36,091 bases of DNA from an uncultured Myxococcales bacterium (GTDB taxonomy: Bacteria > Myxococcota_A > Polyangia > Palsa-1104 > JAEUJZ01), in contig CALMML010000473.1 in assembly GCA_937868485.1 (NCBI GenBank), positions 1 to 36,091 of the forward strand. Direction: 5' to 3'. This document shows, piece by piece, positions 25,810-32,812 of this stretch. Every line of letters starts with the position of its first letter. Positions within the stretch are counted from its first letter, which is position 1. The notes under the pieces were generated by a model. That model saw only the letters and a list, made by a program, of their open reading frames with translations. It had not been told where the DNA came from and searched no databases. The position numbers were made by a program, and so were the translations under genes.

Positions 25810-27216
25810 ATGCCAAATCCCGATCATCCTCCGTCGAGCGCCGAGCGCAGTGGCGGCAGTGATTTCCACATTGAGTTCGAGGGTCGCGCGGTCCGGGCCC
25901 GTCACGGTGACACGGTTGCATCGGCGCTGATCGCTGCGGGCGTCCAGGTCTTGAGTCGCTCGCTGAAGTTTCATCGTCCGCGATCGGTGTTTTGTCTGAG
26001 CGGCTCGTGTGGTTCCTGTCTGATGCGCATCGACGGACAGCCCAATACTCGGTCGTGTCAGGTCAAGGCTGAGCCGGGGCTGCGCTGTGAGCGTCAAAAT
26101 GCCTGGCCGTCGGCGGACTACGATCTGCTGTCGGCGGCAGACGCGATGTTTCCGCTTGGGATGGATCACCACACGATGTTTACGTCGCCGCGTCCGCTGA
26201 ATCGGCTGATGCAGAAGGTCGTGCATCAGCTGGGTGGGCTCGGGCGACTTCCCGAAGTGGATGCGGAGCTTGCGAGCGCAGCGTCGGTGGTCTGTCAGCA
26301 CGTCGCGGTTCTGGTGATTGGCGGTGGTCCGGCGGGACTTGCGGCAGCGACGGAAGCAGCCACGGCTCTGGGACAGACGGGGCGAGTGCTGCTCTTGGAG
26401 TCGCAACATTCCGTCGGTGGTAGCTATCTGTGTCATCCCGAGCTAGGCCGGGACAGAGCGCACGCAGCCCTTCAGCTTGCCCAAGAAGCGGGCGTCGAGA
26501 TTCTGACGGGAACCGCTGCGTTTGGTTTCTATCGAGAAGAGCGTCACGCTGCGCAGCCGGGTGCGGAGCTTGGCTTCGTCGCGGCTGCGTCGGATCAAGT
26601 GCTGTATAAGCTGTCGGCTGATCGCTATGTCTACGCGACGGGAGGAGCCGCGCAAAACCTGCTGTTCATCGACAATGATCGGCCTGGTGTGATGTCGGGT
26701 CGTGCCGTCGGAAGATTGCTGGCTTGTCATGGCATTCGCGTCGGAGAAATGCCGCTGGTGGTGGGCTGCGATCCGTTTGCGGATGAGCTGGTGTCAGCGC
26801 TGCGACGGAGTGGTCAGACGGTGATTCACATCGATGGGACGCGCGAAAAGCTGACACGGGCGCTCGGTGGATCGTGGGTCGAAGGCGCGGAAGTCTGCGA
26901 CGAGCGTGGCGTGCATCGAACCGTGCGCTGCGACTTGATTGTGATTGCGACGCCTCCCGCTGCGGCCAGTGAGCTGCTGGTTCAGCACGGAGTCACTGTC
27001 GAGCTTCGTCAGCCAGGTGGCTTTGTGGGCGTGGCCGATGCGCAGGGTCAGACGAATGTTCCGACGGTCTTTGTCTGTGGCGAAGTCAGCGGTGCGATGA
27101 CGGCGCAGGACGCAGCGGATCACGGTGCGCGCGTCGGTCTTTCGGCGGCGCAGGATCGTATCAGCGAGCAAGCGCGTGACGCAGCGGCTCGCAACATCGG
27201 CCAAGATCAGGAATAA
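25810..27216 (+). CDS. [2Fe-2S]/FAD subunit of a sarcosine-oxidase-like dehydrogenase
   Basis: A 468-residue flavoprotein. Residues about 18-100 form a ferredoxin-like Fer2_4 domain with Cys62, Cys67, Cys70 and Cys83 (C-x4-C-x2-C-x12-C). A pyridine nucleotide-disulphide type FAD domain follows (VLVIGGGPAGLAAA, 168-181; YVYATGG; VFVCGEVSGAMTAQDA with the second FAD site). This matches the N-terminal half of SoxA, and HcnA plus HcnB joined. It lacks the folate-binding GcvT-like part of SoxA, so it would not be a tetrahydrofolate-dependent sarcosine oxidase. It probably passes electrons from an amino acid or opine substrate, oxidised by the third gene, to a quinone or other acceptor (inference). 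No clear ribosome-binding site precedes ATG 25810. Confidence 0.87.
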   Translation: MPNPDHPPSSAERSGGSDFHIEFEGRAVRARHGDTVASALIAAGVQVLSRSLKFHRPRSVFCLSGSCGSCLMRIDGQPNTRSCQVKAEPGLRCERQNAWPSADYDLLSAADAMFPLGMDHHTMFTSPRPLNRLMQKVVHQLGGLGRLPEVDAELASAASVVCQHVAVLVIGGGPAGLAAATEAATALGQTGRVLLLESQHSVGGSYLCHPELGRDRAHAALQLAQEAGVEILTGTAAFGFYREERHAAQPGAELGFVAAASDQVLYKLSADRYVYATGGAAQNLLFIDNDRPGVMSGRAVGRLLACHGIRVGEMPLVVGCDPFADELVSALRRSGQTVIHIDGTREKLTRALGGSWVEGAEVCDERGVHRTVRCDLIVIATPPAAASELLVQHGVTVELRQPGGFVGVADAQGQTNVPTVFVCGEVSGAMTAQDAADHGARVGLSAAQDRISEQARDAAARNIGQDQE

Positions 27217-27229
27217 CTGCGAGGGTGTC

Positions 27230-27544
27230 ATGTCCGAAAAGTGCATCGTCTGCCCCTGTGAGGATGTGACGCTGGCCGATGTCGAGCAGGCGATCGGGCT
27301 CGGCTACTTGGATATCGATGAGGTCAAGCGCTTCACCGGGCTGGGAACCGGGTCGTGCCAAGGCAAGCTGTGCATGGTGACGACGTGTCAGCTGCTTCAG
27401 ACGGCGCAGGCTGCGGATCCTCAGCGTGTGCAGCGACAGCCCGAAGCGCAGCGCGTGCCGCATCCGTTTACGCCACGTCCGCCGGTGGTGCCGGTGCCGC
27501 TCGGCGTGCTCGCTGCGGGCAAAGGAGCCGATCGTGAGCGCTAG
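27230..27544 (+). CDS. Stand-alone BFD-like [2Fe-2S] protein
   Basis: A 104-residue small protein. Residues 1-57 are a BFD-like [2Fe-2S] domain: CPCEDVT with Cys8 and Cys10, and GSCQGKLC with Cys43 and Cys48; VKRFTGLGTGSCQG resembles the matching segment in SoxA and HcnB. An extra Cys5 lies just ahead. The C-terminal half is Pro/Gln/Arg-rich and probably disordered. In relatives this domain is normally fused to the flavin subunit; here it is a separate gene 13 bp downstream of it. GAGGGTGTC before ATG 27230 is a plausible ribosome-binding site. It overlaps the next gene by 11 bp. It likely completes the electron path of this enzyme. Confidence 0.88.
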   Translation: MSEKCIVCPCEDVTLADVEQAIGLGYLDIDEVKRFTGLGTGSCQGKLCMVTTCQLLQTAQAADPQRVQRQPEAQRVPHPFTPRPPVVPVPLGVLAAGKGADRER

Positions 27545-28721
27545 GGAACGAATGCCTGCGTCGGCGGCTCAGCTGGCGACGGAAGCCGAGACGGTGATCA
27601 TCGGCGGCGGCATCATGGGCCTGGGCATCGCCTACGAGCTTGGCAAGCGTGGCCGCAGCGACATCCACGTCATCGAGCAGGAATACCTGACAAGCGGCGC
27701 GTCGGGACGCAACGGTGGCGGCGTTCGCATGCAGTGGTCGACGGAGCTAAACATCCGTCTGATGCAAGAATCGATCGAGATCTGTCGCAACTTCGCGTCG
27801 GAGCTTGGGATCAATGTCTGGCTGCGCCAAGGCGGCTATCTGTTTCTGATTCGTAGTCAGCAAGAGCTTTCGCGCTTAGAACAGACGGTGGCGCTGCAAA
27901 ATCGCTGTGGTGTTCCGACGCGGATTCTGACGCCGCAAGAAGCGCTGCGGGTGGTGCCCGAGTTGAATCCCTCTGGCTTTGTCGCCGCTTGCTATAACCC
28001 GCGCGATGGCGTCGTGTTTCCCTGGCCGTTTCTGTGGGGTTACGCGCACGCAGCGTCGGAGCTGGGCGTTCACATTCACACCTACACCAAGGTGACGGCG
28101 ATCGAGGTCCGTGGGCCGCACTCCTTTGTGGTGACGACCAGCAAGGGAACGATTCGCTGTGAGCGCGTCATCAACTGCGCCGGAGCATGGTCGCCCGCGA
28201 TTGCCAAGCTGGTTGGCGTCGAGCTTCCGAATCATCCGCATCGTCACGAGATCTTGGCCACCGAGTCGCTCAAGCCGTTTTTGAACCCGCTCGTGAGCGT
28301 GCTCAGCTCTGGGCTGTACTTTTCGCAGTCGATGCGTGGCGAGATCGTCGGTGGCATCACGGTGCCCGATGTCGATGATGGAACCGTTCGTCTTGGCTCG
28401 CGGCTGCGCTTTTTGGAAGACATGTCGGCAGAGCTTCTGTCGGTCATGCCGTGCCTGTCGTCGGTTCGGGTGCTGCGTCAGTGGGCCGGTCCGTACGACG
28501 TGTCTCCCGATGGCCTTCCGATCTTGGGCGAACCCGACGGAATTCCTGGCTTTTACTTGGTCTGCGGCTTCGTCGGACACGGCTTTATGATGGCGCCGGT
28601 GATCGCTCGCCATTACGCAGAGCTACTGTGCGGAGGCGCGCGTCATCCGGTGTTCGATCGCTGTCGGCTGTCGCGCTTCCAAGATGGCTCCACGGAAAAG
28701 GAAGTGATGATCATCGGTTAG
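27534..28721 (+). CDS. FAD-dependent amino acid/opine dehydrogenase, DAO family (SoxB-like)
   Basis: A 395-residue DAO-family flavoenzyme. Dinucleotide loop VIIGGGIMGLGIAYELGKRG (21-40), then TSGASGRNGGGVRMQWSTEL, typical of sarcosine oxidase beta and related dehydrogenases. Near the C-terminus are RQWAGPYDVSPDGLPILGE and GFVGHGFMMAP. It would oxidise a secondary amine or amino acid such as sarcosine, proline, hydroxyproline, glycine or an opine; the sequence does not decide between them. GTG 27534 is chosen because AAAGGAG lies about 7 bp upstream; a frame open to 27426 lacks homology. It overlaps the BFD gene by 11 bp, so the three genes are one coupled unit and probably one complex. Confidence 0.88.
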   Translation: MSARERMPASAAQLATEAETVIIGGGIMGLGIAYELGKRGRSDIHVIEQEYLTSGASGRNGGGVRMQWSTELNIRLMQESIEICRNFASELGINVWLRQGGYLFLIRSQQELSRLEQTVALQNRCGVPTRILTPQEALRVVPELNPSGFVAACYNPRDGVVFPWPFLWGYAHAASELGVHIHTYTKVTAIEVRGPHSFVVTTSKGTIRCERVINCAGAWSPAIAKLVGVELPNHPHRHEILATESLKPFLNPLVSVLSSGLYFSQSMRGEIVGGITVPDVDDGTVRLGSRLRFLEDMSAELLSVMPCLSSVRVLRQWAGPYDVSPDGLPILGEPDGIPGFYLVCGFVGHGFMMAPVIARHYAELLCGGARHPVFDRCRLSRFQDGSTEKEVMIIG

Positions 28722-28763
28722 GAGCGTGTTGCGGGTTTCTTCGCTCTCGTCGATGATGGCATC

Positions 28764-29537
28764 ATGTTGGACCGTTCGTCATTTCACAGCGCGCTCTGTC
28801 TTGGTTCTCTGCTGGTTTCCATCGAAGGAGCTGCGCTTGCGCAGGGATCGCAGCCGATCGCTCCGGTAGATGATGCCTATCCGCCGTCCTCTCCGTCGCC
28901 GCCACCTCCGCCGGTGTATCGACAGCCGAAGCCGGAGCCGGAGCGCGAGACGATCTCTCGCAGCTATGTCCAGATGTCGATGGGCTTTTTGGCGGGCGGC
29001 AGGCGCTATTCGGACTCGCTGTTTGAAAGCACCAACGGAGTCGCACCAAACCTGAGCGAGCCGTTTGTGAATGCGCCCTTTGATTCTGAGACGGTGCTGG
29101 GTCTGCGCTACGAGCTACACGCGGTCTTTTCCTATGTTCGCGGCACCATCGGTGTGGACTTTCCGTTTTCGACGTTTCGCGCGCGGGATGCGACCGGCGT
29201 CTACTCGCTCGACGGAAAAAACGTCAACGTAGCGATTCAGTCCATGCGTCCGTACGAGCTTCGCTTCGGCATCGGCGGCGAATATCCAGTCTGGGTGTTT
29301 GCTCCGTTTCTGGATCTGATTGGCTATGCGTACTGGACCAACCTGGGCGTCGCAGTCGACGATGCCAAAGCCGAATACCAGGCAAAAGGCTTTGGCTTTT
29401 CCGCGCACGGCGGTGTTCGGATTCACGCCAAGCCCTGGTTCTTTCTTCAAGTCGCTGCCGACGCTGGTTTGTATGGTCCGGTGCGCTGGAATGCAGAGCT
29501 ATCGATCGGATTTTCTGCTCCCGCCAAGCGCTGGTAG
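28764..29537 (+). CDS. Outer-membrane protein with proline-rich linker
   Basis: A 257-residue exported protein of unknown family. A signal peptide (ALCLGSLLVSIEGAALAQG) is followed by a short Pro-rich stretch (about 38-55, PPSSPSPPPPPVY), then roughly 190 residues of alternating hydrophobic strands with aromatic girdles (YVQMSMGFLAGGRRYSD, VLGLRYELHAVFSYVRG, FSAHGGVRIHAKPWFFLQVA). It ends KRW. The layout (signal, Pro linker, barrel) is like that of the protein at 24614, although the sequences are not obviously related. It lies 42 bp after the flavoenzyme operon and converges on a minus-strand barrel gene. No ribosome-binding site stands out before ATG 28764. Confidence 0.75.
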   Translation: MLDRSSFHSALCLGSLLVSIEGAALAQGSQPIAPVDDAYPPSSPSPPPPPVYRQPKPEPERETISRSYVQMSMGFLAGGRRYSDSLFESTNGVAPNLSEPFVNAPFDSETVLGLRYELHAVFSYVRGTIGVDFPFSTFRARDATGVYSLDGKNVNVAIQSMRPYELRFGIGGEYPVWVFAPFLDLIGYAYWTNLGVAVDDAKAEYQAKGFGFSAHGGVRIHAKPWFFLQVAADAGLYGPVRWNAELSIGFSAPAKRW

Positions 29538-29550
29538 TGCGACGCGGCTT

Positions 29551-29616
29551 GCACTCTGTTCGCACTCTGTTCGCACTCTGTTCGCATTCCTTCCGCACAC
29601 CGTTCGCACTCCGAAC
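29551..29616 (+). repeat. Second 11-bp tandem array, six units
   Basis: Six head-to-tail 11-bp units 14 bp after the stop of the barrel gene. Units 1-3 are exactly GCACTCTGTTC; units 4-6 (GCATTCCTTCC, GCACACCGTTC, GCACTCCGAAC) are degenerate. The unit shares its length, but not its sequence, with the array after aroC. It too lies between convergent genes. It has no stop codons and no spacers. Confidence 0.92.
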
Positions 29617-29633
29617 GGACGATCCAGCGCAGC

Positions 29634-30299
29634 CTAGCGTAGATAGAACGTGAGCCCCGCTCCGACGTGAAAGTAGGTCTGAGCGTACGAGGACTGATAG
29701 GGAAACGGCGCGCTTAGCTCCAGATACAGACCGACATGCTCGGAAAAGCGATACGCGAAGTCCAGCTCACCTCCGCTGACCAGCAAGCTGCGCTTGACCG
29801 TGCTGCTACCGTGGATTCCTTCGTTTGCGTACGTCACCGAATAGGAGCTGATCCACTCGTGAAGTCCCGCAAACAGATGAAAGCCCAGCATGACGCGGCG
29901 ACGGACTCCCAAGTGAAAGGAGTGTCCGACGCGAAGCAGCAAGCTGATGCGATGCGTGGACCCCTGAACCTGTTCGGGATCGATCCACGGCGCGAGCCAC
30001 GTTGGTTCATTTCCATACGCAAGCACCAGGCCGCCATCGACGGTTCCGGTGGCCAGTCGCGTGTTCCAGACTGGCATGTATCCGCTCATCTTGAGATCGA
30101 TTCCCAAGTAGCTCTGTCCACCGATTCCGTATGTGGCTGCGGTGTCCAGTCGAACATGAACCGGATGTCCGATCTCGTTTCCGCCGGTCGGGATTCCCAG
30201 GCTGGGTTCTTCGGCATGAACCGTCGCTGCGGAGGTCAGAAAAAGGACTCCACAGAGCGCGGATAAGCTGGCTGCGTAGCGAGTCTGTGCGCGGCTCAT
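29634..30299 (-). CDS. Outer-membrane barrel-like protein
   Basis: A 221-residue exported protein of no recognised family. Signal peptide SALCGVLFLTSAATVHA ends near residue 29. The mature part is alternating hydrophobic strands (VRLDTAATYGIGGQSYLGID, GGELDFAYRFSEHVGLYLEL) and closes with YFHVGAGLTFYLR. Tyr/Phe near the end and Gly-rich strands fit an outer-membrane barrel of about 8-10 strands. Its ATG overlaps the stop of the upstream esterase by 4 bp (ATGA), so they are co-translated. The pairing suggests an outer-membrane partner for the lipoprotein esterase (inference). Confidence 0.75.
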   Translation of the reverse strand: MSRAQTRYAASLSALCGVLFLTSAATVHAEEPSLGIPTGGNEIGHPVHVRLDTAATYGIGGQSYLGIDLKMSGYMPVWNTRLATGTVDGGLVLAYGNEPTWLAPWIDPEQVQGSTHRISLLLRVGHSFHLGVRRRVMLGFHLFAGLHEWISSYSVTYANEGIHGSSTVKRSLLVSGGELDFAYRFSEHVGLYLELSAPFPYQSSYAQTYFHVGAGLTFYLR

Positions 30300-31132
30300 T
30301 TGCTGCCTCCGAAGATGAACGACAGGCCATGGTCAACCGAAGGACGAATCGCGCCGCCGTGATCGGTGTCCAGCGTCTCTTCCGCAAACGACAGACCTTG
30401 ATAGTGACGTCCCGAGATTCGATCAACCAGCGCGCGATAGGTGATCTCTTGTACCGCTCCGTTCCACAGCGCACGCGTTGTAAACAGCTTCATCGGAAGG
30501 GAATTGGTTCGCTCGGCATGCCATCGCTCGACGGTAAAGAATCCTTCTTCAATTCCGTTGTCGGCTGCGATCGCGGCGGAAAACAGCGGCGGTTCCGGTG
30601 GTGCATGTCGGAACGTGATGTAATAAACAGCCGTCGCGCCCGCAGAGTGTCCGATCAGAATGCGCTGGGAAGAGTCGATCCGATACTTCTGTTCCACGTA
30701 CGGCAGAATTTCTTCTTTGAGCACGCGATAAAACAGATCGACGTTCTGTCCTGAAAAGCTCGGAGTCAGCGGCTTGGGAAGCACATAGTCGCGCAGCCGC
30801 GTGTTCGGATCGGCATAGTCTGGACCGACGACAATCGCTTCCGGCCAGCGACCTTCCGCCGCGTATTCCGATACGAGTCCTGCGGTGATATCAAACTGAT
30901 GAAGTCCCACAAACGTCGGATCAAGCTGCACGATCAGCGGATACTTTCGCGTGGTGTCGGAATCGTATCCAGGGGGCAAGCGGACTCGCAACAGATAGTC
31001 ATCACTGACCAGTTGAGAGTGCAGTGATTCAACCGTCACTTGACCGCTTATCGACGGAAGATCGGGCGTACATCCGAGGATGGACAGTCCCAAAACAGAC
31101 AGTGCACACAGTCCGTGCCGGGTGGCTCGCAT
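30296..31132 (-). CDS. Lipoprotein esterase, esterase D/Fes-IroE type alpha/beta hydrolase
   Basis: A 278-residue putative esterase (PF00756 type). ATG 31132 has AAGGAGAG upstream and is followed by a lipoprotein signal (ALSVLGLSILGC, Cys21); the frame open to 31231 is not needed. The catalytic Ser163 is in LIGHSAGATA, RLRDYVLP precedes it, and the likely His is in TDHGG or VDHGL near the C-terminus. The family hydrolyses varied esters, including feruloyl and trilactone siderophore esters and S-formylglutathione; substrate is undetermined. As a lipoprotein it would face the periplasm or the surface. Translationally coupled to the outer-membrane protein downstream. Confidence 0.83.
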   Translation of the reverse strand: MRATRHGLCALSVLGLSILGCTPDLPSISGQVTVESLHSQLVSDDYLLRVRLPPGYDSDTTRKYPLIVQLDPTFVGLHQFDITAGLVSEYAAEGRWPEAIVVGPDYADPNTRLRDYVLPKPLTPSFSGQNVDLFYRVLKEEILPYVEQKYRIDSSQRILIGHSAGATAVYYITFRHAPPEPPLFSAAIAADNGIEEGFFTVERWHAERTNSLPMKLFTTRALWNGAVQEITYRALVDRISGRHYQGLSFAEETLDTDHGGAIRPSVDHGLSFIFGGSK

Positions 31133-31472
31133 CGACTCTCTCCTTGGCTTTTGCAGCCTGTTTGCAGTGATACACCGCAGCTTGTGAGATCTGTTACCGC
31201 GATCGCCTTCCTTCGATGATGGCTGATTCACAGCGGGTCACTTGTGAGAACCACATGGCTCCCTATGATTGCCTATGATTGCCTATGATTGGTAGATGAC
31301 GCCGGTCTGGCTCATGTGTCCTGGCATGTTGGTCACAGTGCGTGCAGTAGTCAAATCAGGAACGTGTCAGCGCGTGCCGCAGGTTCTGCTGCATGCTGTT
31401 TTTCTGAGTCATTTCCGACGGATCCGTGTCGTGCTGGCTTGTACCGAAGTGTGATGCTAGGGTGTTTGTACG
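31133..31472. other. 340-bp intergenic region between divergent genes, with a 10-bp triplet repeat
   Basis: This gap separates the esterase (minus) from the TPR lipoprotein (plus) and should hold both promoters. Besides the three-copy 10-bp repeat at 31261-31290, I see no RNA gene and no convincing -35/-10 pair. An open frame of 110 codons from 31289 overlaps the TPR gene in another frame and is not protein-like. Confidence 0.5.
31261..31290 (+). repeat. 10-bp tandem repeat, three copies
   Basis: Three head-to-tail copies of (C/G)CCTATGATT in the divergent gap. The first copy differs at one base. The period of 10 bp is close to one helical turn, so it could present a binding site on one DNA face to a regulator of either gene (inference). 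Confidence 0.85.
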
Positions 31473-32696
31473 ATGTCACATTCCTACACCTGGCTCAGGT
31501 GTTGGTCTTATGGGGGAGCGATCTCGCTGTGGATGGGCTGTGCAGCCGTGCAGCCCACTGTGAACACGAGCGCTACGCCTCCGAAGGCAACACCTACGAC
31601 TCCTGCTTCATCGACTCCTGATTCATCCGCTGCGGGCACACGCGCGCTCTCTGCGGATGCTGGGGCTCCGCCGCTGGTTGCATGCGTATCCAGCGACATC
31701 ACAGAGAGCAGACTGACCGCGGCAGCTCCGCTTCGTGCGCTCGATGACTGGCCAATCGACGGAAGTGATCCTGTGCCAGGCAGTGACAAGTCGGTTCCGA
31801 TCCTGCGCTGCGGAGCGATGGATAGCTATTCCTTTGTTGCCTCGATCTATCGCTGTGCCGACGGGAGCAATCCACTTCGTGGCAACACGCGCGCGGGCGC
31901 AGGTGCGAGACGCGGAAACGTCGGACCCAACCAGCGCGGTCACATCATCGATCTGTATGAAGTGCCCTGTCCCGGCGGTGCAGAGCGCGTCTTTGTCGAT
32001 ATGTATGAGTGTCCGCGAGACCCTCAAGGCTTACCCAGTGCGAAGGCGATGCGGGTGCGCGAGCCGCTTCCGAAGGAATCCCAAGACCTTCTGGAAGCTG
32101 GTCTGAAGCTCCTTGATGACGAAAAATACAGCGAAGCCATTGATGTGATTCAGAACGCACTCGACATCGCGAGCAGAGAGCTAGATGCCGATCATCCGCA
32201 GCGCGCCACGCTGCTGGATCTGCTGGGAATGCTCTATCTGAATGTCGAAAAGACGCGGCAAGCGGAAAAGGCGCTGGCGTCGGCGTATCAGCTCTGGAAA
32301 GCCTCAGACTGGCCGGAGACTCCTTTGACTGGAAACACCTGTTTCCGGTTGGCGTCCATCTATTCCGAACGTCAGCAGCCTGCACTGACAGCTTGTCTTG
32401 CACAGCAGGCGATTGCCCTGCTAGAGCCGCTCAAGGGAACGTCGGATCTACGACTCCTTAGCGCGATGATGATGCTGGGACAGGCGTATCTACAGCAAGG
32501 ACAGCTCGACGCTGCGGAACGGATTTTACGGCGTGCTGCGCGCTTGTGCGGAGACAGCCGGGGTCGGCGCGATCAAGTCTTCCAAGCGATTTTGAGCGCA
32601 CTGGCTGATGTGTACACACAGCGTGGTGATCAGAGCAAAGTGGACATCCTTCGCAAGCGCATCCAAGCCATTCCGACCCCTCGATTCCAAGACTAA
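31473..32696 (+). CDS. TPR-repeat lipoprotein
   Basis: A 407-residue protein of unknown function. The N-terminus has a hydrophobic stretch ending SLWMGC (Cys23), a possible lipobox, followed by a Thr/Ser/Pro/Ala-rich linker (about 27-65). A middle domain of about 120 residues contains several Cys (for example ILRCG, IYRCAD, VPCPGG, MYECP), possibly disulphide-bonded. From about 205 to 395 come tetratricopeptide-like helix pairs (DLLEAGLKLLDDEKYSEAID, ATLLDLLGMLYLNVEKT, RQAEKALASAYQLWK, AYLQQGQLDAAERILRRA). Likely a periplasmic scaffold. A 9-bp inverted repeat begins at its stop codon. Confidence 0.75.
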   Translation: MSHSYTWLRCWSYGGAISLWMGCAAVQPTVNTSATPPKATPTTPASSTPDSSAAGTRALSADAGAPPLVACVSSDITESRLTAAAPLRALDDWPIDGSDPVPGSDKSVPILRCGAMDSYSFVASIYRCADGSNPLRGNTRAGAGARRGNVGPNQRGHIIDLYEVPCPGGAERVFVDMYECPRDPQGLPSAKAMRVREPLPKESQDLLEAGLKLLDDEKYSEAIDVIQNALDIASRELDADHPQRATLLDLLGMLYLNVEKTRQAEKALASAYQLWKASDWPETPLTGNTCFRLASIYSERQQPALTACLAQQAIALLEPLKGTSDLRLLSAMMMLGQAYLQQGQLDAAERILRRAARLCGDSRGRRDQVFQAILSALADVYTQRGDQSKVDILRKRIQAIPTPRFQD

Positions 32697-32723
32697 CGCA
32701 CGCACGGTGTCGGAGCGTTAGTC
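32691..32723 (+). terminator. Inverted repeat spanning the TPR gene stop
   Basis: GACTAACGC (32691-32699, including the TAA stop) and GCGTTAGTC (32715-32723) form a perfect 9-bp stem with a 15-nt loop. No poly-T follows, only CCCTTT about 13 bp on. It is a terminator-like or mRNA-end hairpin, but a protein-binding dyad between two genes is equally possible. Confidence 0.45.
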
Positions 32724-32812
32724 GCGCATCGACTCCCTTTGCTTGTGCAATCGCACTTCGCTAGCTGCGTTTCTGCGTAGACTTTCGTCCGTTTGCGGTA
32801 AGTTCCCTGCTT

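Noticed and set aside
25810-28721. Hydrogen cyanide synthase operon hcnABC
   Set aside because: HcnA is normally a separate small protein, while here Fe-S and FAD domains are fused and BFD is split off. The similarity is shared with sarcosine, opine and hydroxyproline dehydrogenases, so cyanide production cannot be claimed.
31289-31621. 110-codon open frame in the gap before the TPR gene
   Set aside because: It overlaps the TPR lipoprotein in another frame, has no ribosome-binding site, and no domain or signal sequence.
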